Part shown: in pieces, positions 57,745 to 64,000 of the stretch | How the letters are laid out: each line of letters starts with the position of its first letter | Position numbering within the stretch: the stretch's first letter is position 1 | NCBI GenBank assembly: GCA_025358295.1 | Contig: JANYJY010000009.1 | Location: 99,052 to 163,051, forward strand | Source: Gammaproteobacteria bacterium | GTDB taxonomy: Bacteria > Pseudomonadota > Gammaproteobacteria > Steroidobacterales > Steroidobacteraceae | DNA: 64,000 nucleotides | Direction of reading: 5' to 3' | Notes under the pieces: generated by a model | Database searches by the model: none | What the model saw: the letters and a program-made list of their open reading frames with translations, nothing else | What the model was told of the DNA's origin: nothing | Program-made: the position numbers and the translations under genes

Positions 57745-59867
57745 GTTCCGCCACTGCGGTGCCACCGCACACCGCGCCGGGCGGCATGCCGCCCGACAGC
57801 CCATTGCACATGCCGCCGCAGGATCTGCACAACCGGCCGCTGCGCCGCGAACGCCGGGCGCCAAGCGCCGCGGTTCTGTACGCACGCTTCATTCTCATAA
57901 CGATCACCGCGGGCGTCACGACTTACGGCGTGTACCAAATGTTGCAGGTCGTACGATTCGCCAGCATGACGCTGCTGCAAGGCATGATGATTTTTTTCTT
58001 TGCGGTGTCGCTCGGCTGGATAGCTTTCGCTGCAGGTTCGGTATTGGCAGGCGCGTCGAAACGGCGCGACCCGGACCTCAATGCGGATGCAGCGGAATCG
58101 CGGACGGCGCTGGTCATGCCCATTTACAATGAGGACCCGCTGCGTACCACAGCAGCGCTGCAGGCCATGGCGGAAGCGCTCGCACAGATCGGCGCCAATC
58201 GCGGCTTCGAAATCGTGATTCTCTCTGACTCGACCAATGCGGACGCCTGGATTCGTGAGAGCCTGAGCGTGGATCGGCTGCGCAACTCGCTGCTCACCAT
58301 CATGCCGGTCTGGTATCGGCGGCGCTGGCAGAACATCGCGCGCAAATCCGGCAATCTGGAGGAATTCGTGGTGCGGTGGGGCGGCCGCTACGATCACATG
58401 ATCGTGCTCGACGCCGACAGCCTGATCGATGCTCCCACTCTGCGGCGTCTGGCCCAGGCAATGCGCGCCGACCCCGATTTGGGAATTTTGCAGACCGCTC
58501 CGCAACTCATCGGCGCGACGACCTTTTTTGGCCGCCTGCAGCAATTCGCGGCCTGCGTGTATGGACCCGTCATCACGCGCGGACTGAGCGCGTGGTCGGG
58601 CGATAGTTGCAATTATTGGGGACATAACGCCATCATTCGCATGGTTGCATTCGCTCAGAATTGCGGGCTGCCCAAGCTCGCGGGCCGCAAACCCTTCGGC
58701 GGATTCATTCTTTCGCATGATTTCGTCGAGGCTGCGCTCATGCGCCGCGGCGGCTGGAAGGTGCGCATGGCCACCGACTGCGGGGGATCATGGGAAGAAT
58801 CCCCGCCGTCGTTGATCGACGTGGCGATTCGCGATCGCCGCTGGGCTCAAGGCAATCTGCAACACATGAAGATCATCGGATCCAGCGGACTGAGTTTCGT
58901 CAGCCGCATGCACCTCGGCGTCGGCATCATGAGCTACCTATCCTCGCCGCTTTGGCTGGTGATGCTCGGCATCGGTTTCGCGCTCGCGGTGCAATCGCAT
59001 TTGATTCGCCCGGAATATTTCAATCACGATTTTCAGCTGTTCCCGACATGGCCGCGGTTCGATGTTGAATTAATGATGGCCCTGTTCTGGTTCAGCATGG
59101 TGGTGCTTCTGATACCGAAGATGCTCGGATTGATTCATGCCCTCCTGTCCGGGCGAATCCGCCGCGGCGGCGGCGGCGTGATCGGCATCGCCGCAAGCTT
59201 TCTGCTCGAGGTCGTGCTGTCGGCACTTTATGCGCCGATACTCATGCTGATTCATTGCCGCCATGTCTTTGAGGTGTTCATGGGACGCGACTCCGGCTGG
59301 AAGCCGCAGCGGCGTGGTGGCGGCACGACTTGGTCCGATGCCTGGCATTATCACAAGCGACACATGCTCTTGAGCTGCATGACCGCGGTGATCGTCTGGT
59401 TTCTCTCGCCACCGCTGCTCGCGTGGCTGTCGCCGGCGCTATTGGGGCTTTTTCTCGCCGTGCCCTTGTCGCGCGCCAGCGGCAGCGAAAGCCTCGGCAG
59501 AGTGCTCTCTCGGTTCGCGCTGCTGCGCACGCCCGAGGAAATCGACACCCCCGCGCTGGTGGCGCGTCGCCGTGAACTCATGCGCGCGGCGAGCGCGCCG
59601 CCGGAGGATGGCCTGCGCCACCTGGCGCGCAACCGAGATTCGCGGCTGCAGCACATCAAAGGCAATCTGCCCAGGCCTGCGGATCCCCGCGGCCGTCCCG
59701 ACCCGTATGCCTTCACCGCGGAACAGAAGCTCAAAGACGCGCTGTCACTCGATGAGGTTCTGAGCTGGCTGACGCCGGCCGAGCGCGTCGAAGTGGCCGG
59801 CGACGCTCGATTGCTCAACCAGCTGGCACTTTTGCCGGATGCCGAATATCCCCAGTTCTTGATTTAG
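57717..59867 (+). CDS. opgH: Glucans biosynthesis glucosyltransferase H
   Basis: LVMPIYNEDPLRTTAALQAM, GGRYDHMIVLDADSLIDAPTLRRL, CNYWGHNAIIRM, RRWAQGNLQHMKI. Confidence 0.94.
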   Translation: MAVSMDIQLSSATAVPPHTAPGGMPPDSPLHMPPQDLHNRPLRRERRAPSAAVLYARFILITITAGVTTYGVYQMLQVVRFASMTLLQGMMIFFFAVSLGWIAFAAGSVLAGASKRRDPDLNADAAESRTALVMPIYNEDPLRTTAALQAMAEALAQIGANRGFEIVILSDSTNADAWIRESLSVDRLRNSLLTIMPVWYRRRWQNIARKSGNLEEFVVRWGGRYDHMIVLDADSLIDAPTLRRLAQAMRADPDLGILQTAPQLIGATTFFGRLQQFAACVYGPVITRGLSAWSGDSCNYWGHNAIIRMVAFAQNCGLPKLAGRKPFGGFILSHDFVEAALMRRGGWKVRMATDCGGSWEESPPSLIDVAIRDRRWAQGNLQHMKIIGSSGLSFVSRMHLGVGIMSYLSSPLWLVMLGIGFALAVQSHLIRPEYFNHDFQLFPTWPRFDVELMMALFWFSMVVLLIPKMLGLIHALLSGRIRRGGGGVIGIAASFLLEVVLSALYAPILMLIHCRHVFEVFMGRDSGWKPQRRGGGTTWSDAWHYHKRHMLLSCMTAVIVWFLSPPLLAWLSPALLGLFLAVPLSRASGSESLGRVLSRFALLRTPEEIDTPALVARRRELMRAASAPPEDGLRHLARNRDSRLQHIKGNLPRPADPRGRPDPYAFTAEQKLKDALSLDEVLSWLTPAERVEVAGDARLLNQLALLPDAEYPQFLI

Positions 59868-59880
59868 AGGAATAGGAATA

Positions 59881-61485
59881 ATGCTCCCACGACGCGCAAT
59901 ACTTAAATCAGCGGTGGCGCTGGCGGCTGCAGGATGGGCGTTGCCTGAAATCGGCTCCGGCGGGCCGGCTACGCCCGCCACACCGGGCCAGCCCTTCGAC
60001 TATGCCTGGCTCAAGGGCCAGGCGCGCAAGCTCGCCGGTGCGGCCTATCAGGCGTCTCAGGACATCCTGCCGCCGGCGATGGCGAAGCTCAGCTACGACC
60101 AATTTCAATCCCTGCGTTTTCGCACCGATCACGCCCTGTGGGCGAATTCCGGCTTGGCGTTTCGCCTGCAATTTTTTCACGTCGGCAGAAGTTTCACCGA
60201 GCCCGTGCGCTTGTTCGAGATCGTCGACGGCCAATCGCGCGAAATCGTCTACGACACCGCGATGTTCGAATTCGACAAGGCGGGCATCGATCCGAAATTG
60301 ATGCGCGATCACGCAGGTTTCGCGGGATTCCGGGTGCAGTTCGTGACGAACTGGAAGGCCGATGTGGCCGCCTATCTGGGGGCCAGCTATTTTCGCGCCG
60401 TAGGCGGGGACACGCGACAATACGGATTGTCGGCTCGCGCGCTCGCCGTGGACACCGCGTTCCCACGTCCGGAGGAATTTCCGCGCTTTACGGCATTCTG
60501 GTTCGAACGCCCGGCCAAGGATTCGGGGACGCTGACCCTGTATGCCTTGATGGATTCGCCCAGCATTGCCGGAGCATTGCGCTTTCAGATTGCGCCCGGC
60601 GGCACCCAGATCATGGACATCGACAGTGCCCTGTATCCGCGCAAGCCGATCGAGAGACTGGGCGTAGCGCCCCTGACCAGCATGTTCTTCTACGGCGAGA
60701 ACGACCGGCGCGGCGCGAATGACTGGCGGCCCGAAATCCACGACTCCGACGGCTTGTCGATGTGGACCGGGGCCGGTGAGTGGATCTGGCGGCCGCTGAC
60801 GAACCCGGCGCAATTGCACTTCAGCTCCTACGTGGACGACAACCCGCGCGGCTTCGGCTTGCTGCAAAGGGATCGGAACTTCGATCACTATCAAGACGAT
60901 GGCGTTTATTACGATCGCCGCCCGAGTTTATGGATTGAGCCCAAACCCGGCGTGAGCGGCGGCTGGGGCAAAGGCTCGGTTCAATTGGTAGAGATCCCGA
61001 CGGTGGATGAAACCTTCGATAACATCGTTGCGTTCTGGAATCCGCTGGAGAAACCCAAGCCGGGACAGGAGATGCTGTTCGGCTACCGCATGTACTGGGG
61101 CACGCACATGCCGTTTGCCTCGTCCCTAGCGCAGACCATTGCGACGCGCACCGGTATCGGCGGCACCGTCGGGCTGAAGCGCCAATACTATTCGTGGCAT
61201 TTCGCGGTCGATTTCGCCGGCGGCGAACTCGGCGCACTTGCCAAGGACGCCCCCGTCGAGGCCGTGATCACTTCGTCGCGAGGTCAAACCGAACACGTCA
61301 CCGCCCACTATGTCGAAGAATTTCACGGCTACCGCGCGCTGTTCGACGTCAGGCCGCCCGAGGACAGCGTGGAGCCCATCGATCTTCGCCTGTACTTGCG
61401 CGTCGACGGCAGGCCGCTGACCGAAACGTGGATCTATCTGTGGACGCCTCCTTCCTTGAAGGAACGCAAGGCAGCGCTGACTTAA
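59881..61485 (+). CDS. opgD: Glucan biosynthesis protein D, Tat-signal type
   Basis: MLPRRAILKSAVALAAAGWALP; LSYDQFQSLRFRTDHALW, SYFRAVGGDTRQYGLSARALAVDTAFPRPEEFPRFTAFWFERP. Confidence 0.9.
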   Translation: MLPRRAILKSAVALAAAGWALPEIGSGGPATPATPGQPFDYAWLKGQARKLAGAAYQASQDILPPAMAKLSYDQFQSLRFRTDHALWANSGLAFRLQFFHVGRSFTEPVRLFEIVDGQSREIVYDTAMFEFDKAGIDPKLMRDHAGFAGFRVQFVTNWKADVAAYLGASYFRAVGGDTRQYGLSARALAVDTAFPRPEEFPRFTAFWFERPAKDSGTLTLYALMDSPSIAGALRFQIAPGGTQIMDIDSALYPRKPIERLGVAPLTSMFFYGENDRRGANDWRPEIHDSDGLSMWTGAGEWIWRPLTNPAQLHFSSYVDDNPRGFGLLQRDRNFDHYQDDGVYYDRRPSLWIEPKPGVSGGWGKGSVQLVEIPTVDETFDNIVAFWNPLEKPKPGQEMLFGYRMYWGTHMPFASSLAQTIATRTGIGGTVGLKRQYYSWHFAVDFAGGELGALAKDAPVEAVITSSRGQTEHVTAHYVEEFHGYRALFDVRPPEDSVEPIDLRLYLRVDGRPLTETWIYLWTPPSLKERKAALT

Positions 61486-61536
61486 GGCACCGCAGCACGG
61501 ACGGACTCATCGCCGGTCCTGGCCCAGTCGCTGCCC

Positions 61537-61565
61537 TCAAGAGCCGCCCTAGGGACGGCTCTTGA
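61537..61565. terminator. Perfect 10-bp stem hairpin between convergent genes, possible bidirectional terminator
   Basis: TCAAGAGCCG-CCCTAGGGA-CGGCTCTTGA. Confidence 0.55.
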
Positions 61566-62238
61566 GCGTCGGCAGCCGCTGAGTATCGCCGGTGGTCCTG
61601 CGCAGATCGCGTTCCCGATTGATGCGCGCACCGCTTTGGCGCGGATTGAGGATGATCCAGCGCCATTCATCGAGCTGGTGCTTGAGAAGCGGCAGCAGCG
61701 ACCGTTCGGAAGCCGACTCCACGTCCGTTTCGGGAAAAAGCGTGCTGCAATAAAGATCGAAGTACTCGGCGTACAGATTCTCGTAGTGCTGCATCGGATC
61801 GAGAAATGCCGGATCGTGAACCACGCCGGTTCCCAGGTGGCTCGCGCACAGGAAGCTGCAAGCCTTGCGCACGTAGCCGCCGTGTTCAGTGATTACTGCG
61901 TACTGGTAGCCGCGCGTCGGATAGAAATGATTGAGAATCGACGTGCGCTCATTGCCGCGAACTTCCTTGCGCCGCAGGTACTCGAATAAAGCCTTGCCGT
62001 GAATCAAGCGCAACGTGGTCTGGCGCAGCGCCGCTGCCTGAATTCGCAGCACTCCATATTCGGCGACGTGCCGCATCAGGCCGGAGTGCTCGCTCTCCCA
62101 TAATTGCCAAGTCTTGGGGTTCTCGAAAACTCGGTGTGCGACCAGGTGTTCTTGAACATCGCCGCTGTGCAGAGCCACTTCGATGCGATCCGTCGACTCG
62201 CGCATGAGGCGTGAATGAGTTATGGCACTGCGGTGCAA
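61549..62238 (-). CDS. Hypothetical protein
   Basis: 229 aa ORF rich in charged/aromatic residues; no recognised family. Confidence 0.55.
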   Translation of the reverse strand: MHRSAITHSRLMRESTDRIEVALHSGDVQEHLVAHRVFENPKTWQLWESEHSGLMRHVAEYGVLRIQAAALRQTTLRLIHGKALFEYLRRKEVRGNERTSILNHFYPTRGYQYAVITEHGGYVRKACSFLCASHLGTGVVHDPAFLDPMQHYENLYAEYFDLYCSTLFPETDVESASERSLLPLLKHQLDEWRWIILNPRQSGARINRERDLRRTTGDTQRLPTLKSRP

Positions 62239-62404
62239 GGGCGACGTCCTCCTGCGGCGTTAATATTCTCGCGGTGACGTCCTTGCCAACCCACGCGGAC
62301 GGGAGCAAATCCCGATGCCTTACGTTACGGTAAATCGGCGGACTTGAAAAGCGGGTTTTTTTGTGCCATGCGGGGCGGGATATGGGAAACAGTGACTCAG
62401 TAAG

Positions 62405-64000
62405 CTAAGCGGTAAGCGGCGCGGCCATTTGCACCTGATTGCGGCCCATCCGTTTGGCAACATAAACCGCTGCGTCCGCCCGCGCAATGAGGTGCTCTCC
62501 CCACACGCCGAGCGTATCGCTCGCTGCCACGCCGATGCTACAGGTCAGACGAATCGGCGCGCCGAAACCGTCAACGCGCACGCCGGCGACCCGCTCCAAT
62601 ATTCGATGCGCTATCGGATCGGCGGCTGCCGCGTCGGCGCTGCTGAGAATCACCACAAATTCCTCGCCGCCGTAGCGGCCGATGACATCCGACTGCCGTA
62701 ATTCCGCGTGAATGGGCTCAATAATGGCCCGCAAACAGGCGTCGCCCGCCTGATGACCGAATGTGTCGTTGATCTGCTTGAAATGATCGAGATCAATGAA
62801 CAGCAGCGCTATCGGCAATCCTCGCGCCCGCGCGCGCAGGCACGCGGCCTCGAGGCGCTCGATCAGGGAGCGGCGATTCAGCACGCCGGTTAGCGGATCG
62901 GTTTGGGCTCTGCGCTCCGCCTCCGTCAGGGCAAGGCGTTGCGCGCGCAGCCGGTCCGCCACACCGAGGGCGACCAGTACGGAGGATGCCACCATCGACA
63001 AGGGCAACCCGTAGTAATAGAGGAAGGGGCTGGAATCCACCGAATTGATGAACAAAAATCGCACTGCAGCAGTAATGGTGAAGCCTTCCAGCAATCCCCA
63101 GGCGACGAGAAACCAGCCGGCGGCGCGATTGCCGCGCCGCCAGGCGAGAAATGCCACGACCATGGCAACCACCGCCGTGACAATAAACAGCAGATTGCCG
63201 AGAGCGTTCACCCAGGTCCCAAGGCCGATGAACTTGGCGACGTTCGCGAGAGTGACGATCACGAACCCCACGGCAAACCAGCCAAATAGCGTGTAAATCC
63301 GCGGCGAAAAATGCTTGAGGTCGGCTATTTCGCGCGTGAACAGACAGGCGACCGCGCCGCTCAAGGCGACCGGCACATTCCAGGCGAAAGACGCCAGCGG
63401 CTGAGCATAGGAAAGCCAGGGCCAGCTGAAACCCTGCCCCGAGAGATAGGCGATATAGAGTGCCTGCAGAAAAAACAGCGTCGAATACAAAATGAAGATC
63501 TGATCGGCAAGCACGAACCAAATCAGCAGCGCCGCGAGCGCCACGGCAGTTAGCGCGCCGAACGCCAGGGCAATCATCCTGGCGTGCTCGGCGCCTCGCG
63601 CCAAGGTGCGATCCAGAGTCGAATCTAAAAAGCTCACTGCCTCCGTATCGTTTTCGATGATGTTGATACGGACGTACAGGGGTTGCTTGGGCCCCAGCCC
63701 TTCGACAAAGGCGAACACCGAGTCCTGGGTCCCGCGAAATCCGGGCAACTTCGTTGCTTGCGGCAAGAGAACGGGCAGTCCGGCGCGGGACGCGAACACA
63801 TCGGCATGGGTCTGCCACCCGGCGCGCATCACCACGACCGGTATGCCGGCCACCGGTATGCCGGCCACCGGTATGCCGGCCACCGGTATGCCGGCCGCTG
63901 GGTTGCCGGCTGGCGTGAGCCGGTTAGTGGGGACGAGTTTCAACCAAAAGGAAGCGCCGCGGCTGTGCAATTTCTTGCCCGCCAGCGGCTCGAATTTGTC
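62405..64000 (-). CDS. Diguanylate cyclase (GGDEF) with 7TM sensory region; N-terminus beyond the window
   Basis: RAQTDPLTGVLNRRSLIERLEAACLRAR, IDLDHFKQINDTFGHQAGD, GRYGGEEFVVIL. Frame remains open to the window end (DKFEPLAGKKLHSRGASFWLKL). Confidence 0.92.
   Translation of the reverse strand, partial: DKFEPLAGKKLHSRGASFWLKLVPTNRLTPAGNPAAGIPVAGIPVAGIPVAGIPVVVMRAGWQTHADVFASRAGLPVLLPQATKLPGFRGTQDSVFAFVEGLGPKQPLYVRINIIENDTEAVSFLDSTLDRTLARGAEHARMIALAFGALTAVALAALLIWFVLADQIFILYSTLFFLQALYIAYLSGQGFSWPWLSYAQPLASFAWNVPVALSGAVACLFTREIADLKHFSPRIYTLFGWFAVGFVIVTLANVAKFIGLGTWVNALGNLLFIVTAVVAMVVAFLAWRRGNRAAGWFLVAWGLLEGFTITAAVRFLFINSVDSSPFLYYYGLPLSMVASSVLVALGVADRLRAQRLALTEAERRAQTDPLTGVLNRRSLIERLEAACLRARARGLPIALLFIDLDHFKQINDTFGHQAGDACLRAIIEPIHAELRQSDVIGRYGGEEFVVILSSADAAAADPIAHRILERVAGVRVDGFGAPIRLTCSIGVAASDTLGVWGEHLIARADAAVYVAKRMGRNQVQMAAPLTA
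63840..63899 (-). repeat. 15-bp in-frame tandem repeat (about 4 units, GIPVA)
   Basis: (GTATGCCGGCCACCG)x3 plus GTATGCCGGCCGCTG; encodes AAGIPVAGIPVAGIPVAGIPV. Confidence 0.9.

Noticed and set aside
57408-58718. - strand ORF of 436 aa
   Set aside because: Antisense to opgG/opgH, which have clear family motifs.
63840-63899. Possible CRISPR-like repeat
   Set aside because: 15-bp units without spacers, in frame within a coding sequence; a minisatellite, not CRISPR.

Overview
A 64 kb chromosomal segment of a GC-rich proteobacterium, probably a Xanthomonadales/Steroidobacter-like gammaproteobacterium (inferred from gene content only). Most of it is ordinary housekeeping and metabolic sequence: UvrA, MlaA, GlgA/GlgC, a FadA/FadB-type pair, Apt, CoaX, TrxC, PPK2, BirA, PlsY, CtlX, an opgG-opgH-opgD cluster and a GGDEF protein. 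The accessory core lies at about 13.0-19.2 kb. It looks like an integrase-less array of integron gene cassettes (CALIN-like), with attC-like sites between small + strand cassettes: a hypothetical protein, a BrnT/BrnA toxin-antitoxin module, a DUF433/PIN-like toxin-antitoxin module whose toxin is frameshifted, and a membrane protein. One attC is split by an IS110-family (IS1111-type) element. Removing about 1530 bp that is bounded by a shared TC dinucleotide restores a canonical attC arm. The 358 bp non-coding tail of this IS contains, in transposase-sense orientation, a 10-nt match to the target attC arm and an 8-nt copy of the IS terminus. This is the expected signature of a bridge RNA/seekRNA guide aimed at attC. 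Three attC sites also carry a similar Shine-Dalgarno-preceded mini-ORF, and in two of them the stop codon lies in the GTTAG core. Other notable points are a tandem-fused UvrA, apparent frameshifts in an M20 peptidase and in the PIN toxin, a truncated multicopper oxidase remnant, a giant two-gene surface protein operon, and an in-frame 15-bp minisatellite in the diguanylate cyclase sensor domain. All family calls come from reading the translations; no database search was run.
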